Below are positions 33,809 through 45,976 of a stretch of DNA of 64,000 nt, one piece after another (the stretch's first letter is position 1; the number at the start of each line of letters is the position of its first letter). The DNA lies in the NCBI GenBank assembly GCA_963971225.1, contig OZ020270.1:1364001-1428000 (forward strand), read 5' to 3'. The notes under the pieces are model-generated. The model was not told where the DNA came from. It ran no database searches and worked only from the letters and a program-made list of their open reading frames with translations. The stretch is from Melieria omissa (Eukaryota > Arthropoda > Insecta > Diptera > Ulidiidae). Position numbers and translations under genes: made by a program.

Positions 33809-34331
33809 CAAAAGTTAAAATTTCAATTTTTTTTCTAATATATGTAATATTATAATTTTAATTTCATTATAAATCTACCTTTATGAAGTTCAAATGTATT
33901 AATATGATAGTAAACAATATAATAAACATAAAAAATCACAAAACATAAATGGTTGTTAATTTTTTTTAGCTTTTTTACAATTAAAAATATATGTATGTGT
34001 ATGCGCGCGCATACAATGGGACCGATTAGATGTACTTCTCGAGGGACCGATGAGGGTTAAACAATTTTTGCTATCTAATCTCATTTCTTGAAAAGTGGTA
34101 TTGATAGCGCACGATGGAGTTTTTTGTGTTAAAATTTATCAAGACTTAAGTAAAGATTTCTTAACCCTACTTCCCTATAGTATCATTTTTGATACTATTT
34201 TTTTTAGTTTTTTTCAAATATTTTGTGAACGAGTGGATGGATTTAAAAAACGTTGAAAATGGTTGTAGATTTTAATTAAATACTTAAAAAAATTTAAAAG
34301 AAAACATTAAACATTTTTTTTTAAATCGACA

Positions 34332-34350
34332 TTAACACGTTAAGGACGGC
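34332..34350. mobile_element. left terminus of piggyBac element 3
   Basis: TTAA followed by CACGTTAAGGACGG, a piggyBac-type end. It probably belongs to the minus-strand transposase at 35109-36501. The matching right end was not found. Confidence 0.4.
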
Positions 34351-34518
34351 GTGTACCTCCGGTGGCTCATAGTGTCCATAGTCCTGAATTGTAATTTTTT
34401 CCATAAAATTCAACTATTTGTGATCAACACTAATTTGTTATTGAAAAAGTTTTGAGCATATTTAAAAAAAAAAATAATAAAATATAAAAAAAATAAAATA
34501 GAAATAAGATAATATTTA

Positions 34519-35108
34519 TTGTTATCCAGGAGCCGATCGATATATCGAATATATTCTCTAAATTTTGCTTCGTTTATATGGAGGCCATACCAAGTGACTC
34601 ACATTAATCGCATTGAGCGCATCCAAAAGATTTTTATGCGGTTCGCCCTAAGGTCGCTGAACTTTACTGAACCGTTGCCGTCGTATATTTCCCGCTGCCG
34701 CCTTATAAACTTAATGAGTCTAAACTCTAGGCGAACCTATCTTGCGTGCTCCTTCATTGTTGGGTTATTAAATGGGTCTACAGATTGCCCAACCCTTTTA
34801 AGTAAAGTTGCTTTTAATGTTCCAATTCGTAACCTACGGCACGTAGAGACTTTCCACATCAGCCTTTTCAGGTCAAACTATGCTAAGAATGCGCCACTGG
34901 CCAGAGCCCTTGCGGAACTTAATAGTGTCCCCGATCTCGATGTATCGCTTCCCAAAGGGACATTATTAAATTTGTTATTGAATACGTTCAGTTGAAGCTC
35001 TCTTCCTTACTTGTGTGACCTTTTTTTTTTCTGTTCTTTTTTTCCTTTAGTCAGTAAGTTCTAAATGTACATTGGCTTATTAAATAAATAAATAAATAAA
35101 TAAATAAA
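34519..35108 (+). pseudogene. 5'-truncated LINE fragment (RT C-terminal region)
   Basis: The 158-codon frame 34519-34995 resembles the C-terminal tail of insect non-LTR RT proteins (W-R-P-Y-Q-V-T-H-I-N-R-I-E-R-I-Q-K-I-F). It is followed by about 90 bp and an (AAAT)n tail at 35080-35108, marking the 3' end. The RT core is absent. It truncates the piggyBac transposase on its right. Jockey-like affinity is a guess. Confidence 0.72.
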
Positions 35109-36501
35109 TTTTAAAAGATCCAAGTGCTTAGTACCCCACTTCTGATGAATATACCATGCATTTACAATTGATGTTGCGCAAATCAACTCTATAATAATTT
35201 TCCTATACCATTTTACCGTCTTGCGTAACGAATTGTAATATGAGGCAAGTTGGTCGGATAGATCAACGCCTTTTTTGGCAAAATTATAGTCAAAAATAGC
35301 ATCAGGTTTTAATTTACCATTTGTTCCCATAACAATATTGCAAGTATGATTGTTGCAGGTCGTTAACATGCAGACTGACCTTTTGTCTGTCCATTTTGAA
35401 AATTTCACTCCTTTAGAGTTTGCAAGAGCCACAAAATCAGTACGTTTTTGTTTTAGTTTTGCTTCTGGTGGCAAAAATTGTCTATTTACTTTTACAGTAC
35501 CACATATATTGGTTGATTTATCTAAAAGCTCTTCAGCTAAAGGCACACTTGTATAGTAACTATCTGTATACAAAGTGCGTCCTTCAAATAGCAATCCATC
35601 CAACAATCGCATTACTATGTCATGTGCATGGCCTTTATATGGCCTGTATATTTCAATATTATATGTGTAGCCACCAGTTAAACATAATTTGTATAATTTA
35701 ATACCATATTTATGCCGTTTTCCTGGAATATATTGGCGAAATATGAGTCGTCCTCGCCATGGAACCATGCTTTCATCTATTACGACATTTTTTCCAGGTT
35801 TCACTGCATGTTTGAATGAGTCAATGATTATTTTTAAAATATTACGAATTTTGTTCAATCGATCATCAATTACAGTTATATTATTATTGGAAAAGTGCAA
35901 ATATTTTAGTATAGACAAAAAGCGATCACGTCTCATATTTTTTTTATACGAGCATTTGAGTACATAGTATTTTTCGACCAATACAACTTAATTTCTGGCA
36001 ACCGAACTATACTCATAATGAGGAGTATGCCAATGAATGTTTTTATTTCTTCTATTGTAACAGGCTTCCAGGATTGTTGGTGTTTTCTAGTGTTGAATGA
36101 AGAACTATTATCAACTCTAACGTTAAATTGTTCAGCATAACGATTTGTTTCCTTCACTATTCGAGGAGGTTTCTTGACAAAAATAACTGGTACAATGAGA
36201 ATGGGTCATCGCTATTAACACCCTCTTGCAAAAATTCCTCGTTTTCCGTATACTGATATAACAAATTACTTCTTCCTGTTACCTGTCGCCATTCTGTATC
36301 CTCATCACTAAATTCCGAATCCATTTCTAAAAACTCTTGTGTACTACTATCATGTGACAAATTATTTTCTTCCCAATCACAACTTTCATTGTTTATCTCC
36401 TCTGAAGAAGATGAAAGTATCCTTAGTCTTGATCCTCTTTTGCGGAATCCAATTATTGACTCGTCTGACCAATCGATTTCATCCATTTTTAGGATATACA
36501 A
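35109..36501 (-). pseudogene. piggyBac element 3 transposase (PGBD4-like)
   Basis: Starts at M-D-E-I-D-W (36486) with a serine- and acid-rich N-terminus. A frame change near 36157 leads to N-R-Y-A-E-Q-F, I-G-I-L-L-I-M-S-I-V and Y-W-S-K-N-T-M, and a second one, in the A-run near 35940, to R-D-R-F-L-S-I-L. The DDE residues fall in V-V-I-D-E-S-M-V-P-W (about 35790), L-Y-T-D-S-Y-Y-T-S (about 35560) and F-A-K-K-G-V-D-L-S-D-Q (about 35260). The C-terminal zinc finger is missing because the LINE tail cuts the gene. Two single-base shifts disable it. Confidence 0.87.
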
Positions 36502-36863
36502 ATGCTAACAATTACAAAGAAATATCAATAATAATAATTACAAAGAAATATCAATAATAATAATTACAAAGAAATATCAATATGAAGTCCAAATTCTTGC
36601 GAATAAAATAAAACACAAAGTTGCACCTTAGCAGTTTGTTAACATTTGTTTTCTTTCAATATTGTTTGATATATGCAAGCTATCAGAAGCAACTACCGTA
36701 ATTTTTGGAACGGCAAGACTAAAATCATAATTTTCATAACTTTTTCGTCATAGCAACCTCTGGAAAAATAGCAACAAATTCCAGTAGCTGGAACCATGAT
36801 GATTATTTTGAAACATAGCATTTGAAATTCAATTTTGTTTTGGCATTGAGAGAATATTTTTAA

Positions 36864-37872
36864 CCCCACTCAAAACGTAAAAGTGAAAATATTCTTGTGT
36901 TTTAAAATTTTGATCGCGGAAAAAATGCCGAGTAGATGCTTTTTGTGCAAGACAGCACATGGCAATACCAAAAGTTATGCAGCGTGGCGATCTGCCGCCG
37001 CGACAACGAATCGGAATAATGCAGACTTTTAACTATAGCCCCGAACTGGATCCTGGGCGTTAAAAGTCAAAGTTGCAAATTAATACGACCAAAGACACTA
37101 TCTACATATGAAAAAATGATATAAGACCAGCGCCGTAACTAGGCATGTGCAGGCGGTGCGGCGCACCAGGGCCCCCGGCCCTGAGGGGCCCCCGAAGATT
37201 TCTTTTTTTTTTTTTAGAATTCGCTTTAAAGTATGAGCTAGAAAAGATCTTCGATAACGTTTTTATAACATTGTATAAAATTGGATCTACTTTTTTATGG
37301 AAAGGGCCCCTGGGGGCCCTTATTAGTATCTAATAGAAAATGTTTTCGAGAACCCTTTTTTTTATGAACGCTGCTTTGTTTGAGAGCTTATAATTTTATT
37401 ACTTACATGCAGTAAGTAGCGATTTCATGGGATGAGCGTCAGGCATTGGGCGTAACGTTTTTTACAATGCAACAGACAAGTGCAGAAATATATCTTTCTC
37501 TTTCTGTTGCATCGTAAAAACCAGTACAAACTTGACGCTCGACGCTTGACGCCCCTATGAATAAGACCTTTAAGTAGAGATTTCATGGGGATAAAGAAAT
37601 TGTTTAAACCAAAGTATAATGCTGTTTTCAATTTCTCACGACCTTTGAACCCTTTTTTTAATGGACTTCGAAAAGGCTTCGAAATCACCTTTTTTTTTTA
37701 GAAATTCATTTTCAAGGGCCCCTTACGAAATCTTGCACAAGGGCCCCCGAGACCCTCGCTACGGCACTGTATAAGACGTTCATCGATAGAAGGTTTTCTC
37801 TAACAAAGAATTTTCAGCAAAGCACTACAATAATAATGAAATTTAATTTTTGATACACCAGGCATAAGTGGG
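36864..37872. mobile_element. TTAA-flanked element, about 1.0 kb
   Basis: TTAA at 36860-36863 and 37873-37876; ends CCCCACT and AGTGGG. The TIR is short and imperfect, so the call is tentative. It holds the hAT MITE 37128-37769. Confidence 0.5.
37128..37769. mobile_element. nonautonomous hAT element (642 bp)
   Basis: TIR CAGCGCCGTAACTAGG / CCTCGCTACGGCACTG with a perfect 8-bp duplication TATAAGAC at 37120-37127 and 37770-37777. Subterminal GGGCCCC-rich blocks on both sides. No transposase frame. Confidence 0.9.
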
Positions 37873-38598
37873 TTAATGCGAACAAAGAAGAAGACTTTCA
37901 TGTTTTGAGAAATTTTTTTTTGGAAATGTCAGTTTTTCAAAAACTCTCTTGTCAAAATAAGGGTATGTTATGTCATCTACTTGCTTCACCTTGTTTATTT
38001 CATCATGGCTGGAACTGCTTGTTTGTTCGTTCCATAAAATAGGGAAGAAGCAGAGTTGCTAGACACTCAACTAAGAAAAAATAACGGTATAATAAAAGCA
38101 ACATAACATTACGCATTTTTTTGCAATATTTGTGCTGCTTATTTTATGCTTCACAAAAGTTTTTTGCAGGGCGCCGCCAGATAAAGCAATGTTTGATTTT
38201 TGCTGCCGCCAGATGATGCATAATACAAAAAACTGCACCGTGTTAAAAAAGTTACAAATTCCCTATAGTATCAAAAATGATACTATAGGGCGTTTCATTC
38301 ATGACCTTCAAGGTAACTCCATAGTAAAAGTTCTATTCATTGAAAAGGGTAGTTGTGCTAGAAACCGGACACCATCCAGTAACAGGACACCACAGCAGAA
38401 AGTGGGTGGCAACCCTCCAGCATGCAAGTTTGGGCTGCATGCGATAGCAGCAATTCGTATTTGTGGAATGCCCAGGTTTACACAGGTAAACCTCGAAATG
38501 ATCATCCAGGACTAATCAGGGTCAAAGGGTAGTGCTCGAAATGACGGAAGGTCTGACTTGCCATAACATCACTGAGCACTGTGCGTTAGAATAGAAAA

Positions 38599-39230
38599 TT
38601 TGTACCAAACGAAGTTGTTGCGGTACGTAATGAACCAATCGGCAGTACCGAATTTTATTTTGATAATAAAAATAAAATGTCTCTATGCGCTCATATACCA
38701 AAAAGAAACCGCGTTGTCATATTGCTGAGCACCAGGCATATGGCTAAAGAAATCTCAACGGAGCAAGCCTCTAAACCGCAGATGATCCTGGACTATAACA
38801 AAACCAAATCAGATGTCGATACGTGCTACCAAATTATGGGAACTTTTCCGGCTAAACGAGGAGTTTGGAGGTGACCAATGGCGATTTTTTCGTATATCCT
38901 GGATATTTCTGGTATAAATACCTACATAATATTCAAAGAGATTCACTCGGCTTCCTCCGACAAAAGACTTGTGAAAAAGCTTGTGAAACCGCATATTGAG
39001 CGTCGTAAAAAGCCCCCACATGGCGCAAATGCACTCGCAATAATAACAAAAATTAAGATGCGAAATGGGAATCCGCGTTCTATCAGTTAAAATGCTCGTG
39101 CGGAAAATTTGATCGACAAGAGCCGAAGAAAAGAGCTCGATGCGATGTGTGTCCCTACAATCTAAAGGCCAACAAACATGGCAATTTTTGCAGTTCCTGT
39201 CCTGGCATTGTGTACTGAGCATTGTAACAA
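38599..39230 (+). pseudogene. piggyBac element 2 transposase, C-terminal remnant
   Basis: The frame from about 38599 contains L-L-S-T-R-H-M-A, then M-I-L-D-Y-N-K-T-K-S-D-V-D, then R-G-V-W-R. A TGA at 38872-38874 stands where the family has Trp (R-W-P-M-A). The same frame resumes with P-M-A-I-F-S-Y to a TAA at 39088. Downstream a cysteine-rich part (C-D-V-C, C-S-S-C-P) is recognisable in other frames to about 39240. The N-terminal half is missing. Confidence 0.8.
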
Positions 39231-39389
39231 GTTCAATTTGTGTGAGAAAAGCCTTCATTAAAATATAAAAACAATACGTATTCAATTTTGTTTGTGTTTT
39301 ACTGTAAAAAACCCCCAAAAAATAAATAGTATCAAATTCGATACTAACAGGGAATTAAGGTCAAAAAGATTACAGGGAAGTAGGGTTAA

Positions 39390-39532
39390 GACTTTAAACA
39401 TTTATTGTTTAGTTCAAATATACTTTTAAATAAACCATTTGGTAACTTTTGGTTTTGTTTCTATTCTTTAACTTCATAAAACAGTTTTTGTTGATGAATT
39501 ACAGTAAAATCGTGATTGGAATCAATTAATAA
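39390..39532. other. spacer between piggyBac-2 and PAL-1
   Basis: AT-rich, no gene. The last part (near 39505-39530, GATTGGAATCAATTAATAACAC) weakly resembles the SINE 3' end. Confidence 0.35.
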
Positions 39533-40187
39533 CACTGTGCGTCAAATTTACCCTCAAAAATTACAACAAGCGGGGGACCTACTGAGCGACTTTTCTATAG
39601 GTATACTGAGTTGAGATATACCAGGCGTTTGGCTGGATTGACTCTACTTTATGAAAAAACCGACTTTGAATTTTGCTCATTTCAGTCGACTTCGTCGCTT
39701 AAGTCTTCGAACGTTTAAATGCTAATTGGTCTTAAATCGTTCTGAATATCGCTTTGCTGTCTTCGGCAAGTTTGTATAGTAGATATTTTAACGACAAACG
39801 AATTTGTCACCAATCCAAAAAAACACCACCAAAAGACACCAATCCAAAAAAAATACATTCAAACTGTGTTTTCGACAAAATGTCCCAAAAACCACACATT
39901 TTCGTCGAGGCATAAGTGCAGTATAACGAACACTCGAGAAAAAATAAATGAGTATGCTTTTATATAGAGGGTTGGCTCCTACATCTAACAAACCAAAAAT
40001 TTTGCCTGGGAAACGCTCATAAAAGGCGTGGCTCGGGGTCAAAGTTCAAATTTTGTATAAAAAAACGCAATTAATCTCCAACTGATTTACACGATGTGAA
40101 AAAACATCCATCCATGAGAATTATTTTTTTGAAGCCTGGTCGAACGCCGGCCCCACAAAACTGCAGTTTACTACCACCCTCCATATA

Positions 40188-41468
40188 AGGCTTGTCCACG
40201 AAATAACTTTTACAATGTAAAACGAAAAAAAGTATAGTAAGCACCGAAATTTCTAAAAAAAAAAAATTTGCTTTTCAGAATCTGTCAAATTTCAGCTATT
40301 AGTGGTCAATTGTATTTTGAAATTCAAAGTGATTCAATCAAAATGGCATCTAAAGAAGAGAAAATTCGACAAAAAATAATTGCCCACTTTTTCGAAAACC
40401 CAACGGCTTCGTACGCATTGTTGGGAAGACTAGCCAAAGTTTCCAGGGCAACAGCTAGAAATGTGGTAATTAAATACAAGAAGGACCTGTCCACATCCCG
40501 TATCGTCGGAGCCGGACGAAAAAAAGGTTTCGTCTATAAAGATATAGCTCGTAAGGTGAAAGTTTCTCTGGAAAAAAATCCAAACCAATCTTTACGAGAT
40601 TTGGCACGAAAATTCGAAGTTTCGAAATCATACATTGCGAAAATTAAAAGACACTGCGAGCTCAAATCTTTCGTTGTTCAAATGTGCCAAACCGTAACTC
40701 CGAAGTGGAAAAGCGTGCCAGAAATCGAGCCCGAAAACTTTTATCGAATGATCTGTGTCGTTTTTAATAGATGACGAAACGTATGTCAAAGAAGATTTCA
40801 AACAGCTTCCAGGTCGAGGATATTAAACAGCATACCTGAAGGGTGGCGTTATGAAAAGGTTCAAGTATAAACGGATGGACAAATATGGTAAAAAGTATAT
40901 GGTTTGGCAGGCCATATGCAGCTGTGGCAAATACACTCGTCCTTTTGTTACAACTGGCAGTCTTAACAGTAAAATTTACTTGAAGGAATGTCTCAACAAA
41001 CGACTTTTGCCATTGTACAGAGAGCACGCTGTTCCACCTTTATTTTGGCCAGAGTTAGCAACAGTCCACTATGCAGAAATTGTCAAAGAGTGGTACCAAA
41101 GGAATAAGATCCGTGTTGTTGAGAAAAATCACAATCCCCCAAATTGCCCACAGCTTCGGCCAGTCGAACGATTTTGGGCAATAATGAAACGAAACTTACT
41201 GAAATATAAAAAACGTGCTAAGGGAAAGATTGATTTTATACAAAAATGGAACAGTATGGCCAAAAAAATTGGTAAATCATTTGATGAGGGGATTGAAAGC
41301 AAAAATACGTAGATTTGTAAGAAATCCAATTGAACTTTAAAATATTTGTACATTATCACAAACTTTGAGTTATAAGAGATAATAAATACTCACACAAACA
41401 TTAGTTCAATATTTTATTTAGTAGCTATTAATAATAGAAAATGTAAAAGTTATTTCGTGGACAAGCCT
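40188..41468 (+). mobile_element. mariner-like element (1281 bp)
   Basis: TIR AGGCTTGTCCACGAAATAAC at the left and its complement at the right (28 bp, perfect by eye), each flanked by TA (40186-40187, 41469-41470). It carries one transposase gene on the plus strand. The intact TIRs mean it could still be moved in trans. Confidence 0.92.
40343..41312 (+). pseudogene. mariner/Tc1-superfamily transposase (frameshift, stop)
   Basis: ATG 40343 opens two helix-turn-helix segments (residues 15-120). The catalytic domain follows: I-D-D-E-T-Y-V-K (first Asp, about 40770) is in another frame, so a base was gained or lost in the T-run at 40760. A TAA at about 40823 follows. The second catalytic position is in F-W-P-E-L-A, where relatives have F-W-P-D-L-A, so an Asp is replaced by Glu. 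The third acidic residue is in P-P-N-C-P-Q-L-R-P-V-E-R-F-W. The motif style fits the late-spaced DD-type families of the superfamily; the exact subfamily is not certain. Confidence 0.86.
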
Positions 41469-42094
41469 TAATGGAAAAATATAACCAACACACAAATACA
41501 ATTGAAGGCTTGTGGTGTCACGGAAAATATTCAATGCCACAATACCATAAAAGCAAAAAAGATTTTAATGGCTATTTGGCGAAATCTAAGTTCTTAAAAT
41601 AATGTAAAGCTAGAAATCTAGATCTTTTCAAATCTTTAATATGGCAGGTACAGTACAGAAAAAACAAAAGCATACATTTTTATATTTGGTTGTAAAGAAA
41701 ATTTCATAGGCTACAACATGGTACCAAACTTATTGTACCTTAGTAATGGATTTTTTCGGGATTTTTTTAACCCATTCCAGCCGGATAGGGTGAAATTTCA
41801 CCCCCTGAAATGGTAATTTTTCTTTTGCCTCCCTGACTAAACGTGTAATGCGATTTGGCTGAAATTTTGTAGAATGAAATGGAATACATGTAGGTTTATT
41901 TAGTTTTTAATAATATTGAAGAATTGTGACATTAAGCTATCCCAATCCCTGTTTAAAGTTGTTTAACTTTTTTTGTGTACCTTATCGAGAAAATTCTTAA
42001 AAATAGTAAATAATCCAGTAATTATTCCATTATTAGTAAAAATTCCAGCAGTTTTTTCTGGAGTATTTAGATTATTGAATTATTGGTATTGCTT
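41469..42094. other. extra DNA in PAL-1 left arm, no gene
   Basis: Not matched in the right arm, so probably inserted. It contains TTAACCCATTCCAGCCGG at 41768, which looks like a piggyBac-type end; the partner end is not seen. Confidence 0.4.
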
Positions 42095-43625
42095 CACGGT
42101 AGGCAGGAAGCATCGATAGGTTGCACAAAAATGTCGACGAAAACTGTAATCGGGGTTGTATTTGTTGATGATTATAAGTGCAAAATCCGTTCGAATTGAA
42201 ATCCGACCTGCTTCTTCTCAAAAGTTATACATATTTTTATATTTCGAATCGGGACAATTTGTAACACAGGACAACAAAAAACACTTTTTTTCTGTTGCAT
42301 TGAGGTTTTCTACTGTTTCTTACTAATTTGGGTGCGCTGATTTCGAATCTACCCTCAGATTTTTTCTAGCAGCTCTAGTTAGTGAGATATAGGTACCGTG
42401 CCATTTTTTCAGTTTTTCCCCCACCTTTTTCATATTTTTTATCGTAATTTCTAAATCAAAAAATTGATTGACATGATTTTCACATTATCGCATTAACAAC
42501 ACCACACGGCTTCTTTTCCGATGCAACTTATTTTTATAAGTTTTAAAATGCCGCGGTAATTGGACCTCAAAGTCGGAAAATATGGAATTTTAAGGGGTTT
42601 TCTTTGATGGTCAAAAACATACACATTTTTTGTAAATCAGTTAACGATTTGGTGTATAATGAAAGCCGACACATCAAGCAATACAACACAGCCAAATTAT
42701 TTGGCGGAATATACATTTGCATCGAAATAATAGCAAAAATGTACCATACCCATTTTCATCACTTTTCATACTTTTTCCTTAAACAATTTGGGGCCTCAAA
42801 ATATTCAAAGCTTTTATTTATTTTTCTTTTATTCTTTTTGTTTTTTGCATGTATTTCAGATTATAAATGGAACGTAAAGAGAGCATATTTTGAGGAATTT
42901 TAAGAATATTTTAAGGAAAAAGTATGAAAAGTGATGAAAATGGGTATGGGATATTTTTGCTATTATTTCGATGTATAATGTAATGTAATGTATATTCCGC
43001 CAAATAATTTGGCTGTGTTGTATTACTTGATGTGTCGGCTTTCATTATACACCTTGTATAATGAATACACAATGGTTAACTGATTTACAAAAAATGTGTA
43101 TGTTTTTGACCATCAAAGAAAACCCCTTAAAATTCCATATTTTCCGACTTTGAGGTCCAATTACCGCGGCATTTTAAAACTTATAGAAATAAGTTGCATC
43201 GGAAAAAGTAGGTGTTGTTAATGCGATAATGTGAAAATCATGTCAATCAATTTTTTGGTTTAGAAATTACGATCAAAAATATGGAAAAAGTAGAGGAAAA
43301 ACTGAAAAAATGACACGGTACCTATATCTCACTAACTAGAGCTACTAGAAAAAATCTGAGGGTAGATTCGAAATCAGCGCACCCAAATTAGTAAGAAACA
43401 GTAGAAAAACTCCATGCAACAGAAAAAAAGTGTTTTTGATGTCCTGTGTTACAAATTGTCCCGATTCGAAATATAAAAATATGTATGACTTTTGAGAAGA
43501 ACAGGTCGGATTTTAATTCGAACGGATTTTGCACCTATAATCATCAAAAAATACAACCCAGATTGCAGTTTTTGTCGACATTTTTGTGCTACCTATCGAT
43601 GCTTCCTGCCTACCGTGACTTGTAC
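42095..43625. repeat. PAL-1 core palindrome (arms about 690 bp, loop about 120 bp)
   Basis: Left arm 42095-42785 and right arm 42907-43625 are reverse complements with only scattered mismatches and small indels; one indel around 43050 adds about 13 bp. Short open frames in the arms are not conserved in codon terms. A transcript would form a very long hairpin. Confidence 0.88.
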
Positions 43626-44213
43626 AATCTATCTATGTACAATGAATGATTTTCCAGAAAGGGGTGATCGTGTAAATCAGTTGCAGATTAATTGAGTATT
43701 CTTGATAAAAACTTTGAACTTTGACCCCGAGCCACGCCTTTTATGGGCATTTCCCAGGCAAAATTTTTAGTTTGTTAGATGCAGGAGCCAACCCTCTATA
43801 TAAAAGCATACTCATTTATTTTTTCACGAGGGTTCGCTATACTGCACTTATGCCTCGACGAAAAAGTGGGGTTTTTGGGACATTTTTGTCGAAAACACAG
43901 TTTGAATATATTTTTTTTGGTTTGGTGTCTTAACCCTTTCGGGACGGAGTTTAATTTTGAAATCTAAATACTCTCAGAAGAAATATTCTCATGCTATGAG
44001 TGTTTGGGTTAGAAAATTATATTGGATGCTCATAAATTGTGAAACAATCCTTTTATGCGGGAACATCTAAATCGAATAAATATTTAACGTGGGTCGTAAG
44101 ATTTGAATAATTGTTTCCAGGGGCATAAAAAACGTGCTGGGACGTATTATCGTTATGTTGGTCGTTAAAATATCTACAAGCTTACCAAAGACAGTAAAAC
44201 GATATTCGCAGTG

Positions 44214-44338
44214 GCGGATTCAGAGGGGGTGTTTTGGGGGTTGAACCCCCCCCGAAATATTTGGATCGCCTATAGACCTACATACAAATTAAAAGACATT
44301 TTACAATTATTAAAGAATTACTTTTTGAAACCCCCCCG
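44214..44338. mobile_element. hAT-like terminal fragment
   Basis: Begins CAGTGGCGGATTCAGAGGGG, a common hAT-type end, and closes with a CCCCCC run. It splits PAL-1 sequence between GATATTC and GATTTAGGACC. The target duplication is not clear. Confidence 0.45.
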
Positions 44339-44837
44339 ATTTAGGACCAATTAGCATTTACCAGAGACCCAAAATAACAGTTATGAATTTTTAAAAACTC
44401 GAAAACGTTGCGCATTTTTAAGAGATATTTATAAATGTTGGACAATAACTATTGTGAGGGGAAAAAATACGTTTTCGCCATTTCGTAACTATTATTCGTA
44501 ACAACTATTTTTTTCTGTTGCCTAATAACTATTATCAGTGAGTAATTTTTTTTACGGCGCCGATAACGATTATTTTGAGAGAAATATTTTTTGCGTCATC
44601 GCATAACTGTTATGAGAAACAATTTTTTTCCATTGCTCGGTAACGTTTTTTTTGTGAGAAATTCTTTTTACGTTGCTCGGTAACGTTTATTTTGTGGGAA
44701 ATATTTTTTCGGTTGCCAGTAACTATTATGAAGTAGAAATATTTTTTTTACGTTGAATGAAATAATAGTTATTGTACAATAAATATTTTTTACGTTGAAA
44801 ATACCGGTACACAAAAGAAAAACTTGAGCATTTGAAC

Positions 44838-45976
44838 CAGGGTTACCAACTGTCCGGTTTCCGACCGGACAGTTCGATTTTCGGAAGCTTTGTTCGTGTC
44901 CGGTTGAAAAGTACAACCGGACACAAAAATGTCCGGTCGTACGTAAATTTGCCAAGAAAGTATTTATTAATATGTAGAAATGAGAAATTGTTTTATTTAC
45001 TGTTACTGTTTTACTCAAAAATCTATAATTATTATAAATGCAACTTCACATACATGTACTAAACAACATTGCAACGCTCTACATTCAGATGTGCTATACA
45101 AAAGTTGGTAACACTTTTGAATCAGCTGTGATTTCCTTTTGTTGTTTTGATCATTTTCTTCGTGCGGATACAAACGTTGTAATTTAAATTGAAAGAGCAA
45201 AATGAGCGGATTATCTAAAAAAATTCAAAGACGTAACTGCCATTTTAGTGATGAATGGATTTTAAACAGGGACTTAACTATTATAAGTTTTTTAAGAAAA
45301 TAATTACAATGTAAATATTACAAGGCAACATAAATTTTTTGGTGATTATAATTATTATTTGCGACAGTTAATTTTTACGTTGCGTAATAACTGTTGAGAG
45401 AAACACATTTTTTTTCGTTCTCGATAAGTATCATTATGGGATTTTTTTGTTTACGTTGCTTCATAACTTTTATTTATGGCTTTTTATTTACGTTACCGAT
45501 TACTATTATTTTGAGAAAATTTTTTTTTAATTGCTTTATAAATTTTATTTACGATTTTTATTTACGTTACCGATAACTACATTTTTAGAATAAAAAACAT
45601 AAAAAAACTTATTTTCAAATGGTTGTTATGAATTAAGTATTTCAATTTGTTTGCCTTTTTAATTCTTTTTTTCTAACATATTTATAGTATTTGTTAATTT
45701 TTTGCTTTTCCAATTCTTTTCTTTTCTGAATTTCATTTGTTTTCACTGTTAACGGTTTATTTTACTTACTGCTCTTTTTTGGATTTCAGTTGTTTTAGTT
45801 GTTTATTTTTTTGGAAATCATATGAATAATATAACACATACAACATTCATAAGTCGATTGTGTTTTAATTAAATTGTGGAATATCATTTCTAATACCGGG
45901 CTGCCCCCCCCCACCCCTTTAAACCATTTTATAAAAGTTTGTCCGGTTTTCAAAAACTAAAAAGTTGGCATCCCTG
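44838..45976. mobile_element. nonautonomous hAT element (1139 bp)
   Basis: TIR CAGGGTTACCAACT / AGTTGGCATCCCTG with a perfect 8-bp duplication ATTTGAAC (44830-44837, 45977-45984). It has GTCCGGT repeats near both ends. Its middle (45340-45620) carries ACGTTGCGTAATAAC-type repeats like those of the FB-2 arms, so it may have captured or been hit by FB-type sequence. Confidence 0.9.

Larger units (their letters stand above)
29742..34056 (+). mobile_element. piggyBac element 1 (about 4.3 kb)
   Basis: TTAA at 29738-29741 and 34057-34060. The 14-bp TIR CCCTCATCGGTCCC is perfect at both ends, followed inside by a TGTATGCG-CGCATACA palindrome. It carries the C-terminal half of a piggyBac transposase (about 32960-33808) and a hAT transposase remnant (31290-32829) that has replaced or displaced the N-terminal half. 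A second partial terminal motif CGGTCCCTGTGTATG lies at 30560. Confidence 0.85.
34165..39385 (+). mobile_element. piggyBac element 2 (about 5.2 kb, composite)
   Basis: TTAA at 34161-34164 and 39386-39389; TIR CCCTACTTCCCT at both ends, followed inside by TATAGTATC..GATACTA motifs. A second left-end motif lies at 38261-38290 (CCCTATAGTATC palindrome), so part of the interior may be a further copy. Its own transposase remnant is at 38599-39230. Other residents: TTAA end 34332, LINE 34519-35108, piggyBac transposase 35109-36501, TTAA element 36864-37872, hAT MITE 37128-37769. Confidence 0.75.

Noticed and set aside
38132..38515. 127-codon frame on the plus strand
   Set aside because: Low-information sequence across a piggyBac terminal palindrome; no domain.
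42604..42903. 99-codon frame in the PAL-1 arm
   Set aside because: Crosses the arm-loop border; the mirrored arm does not keep it.
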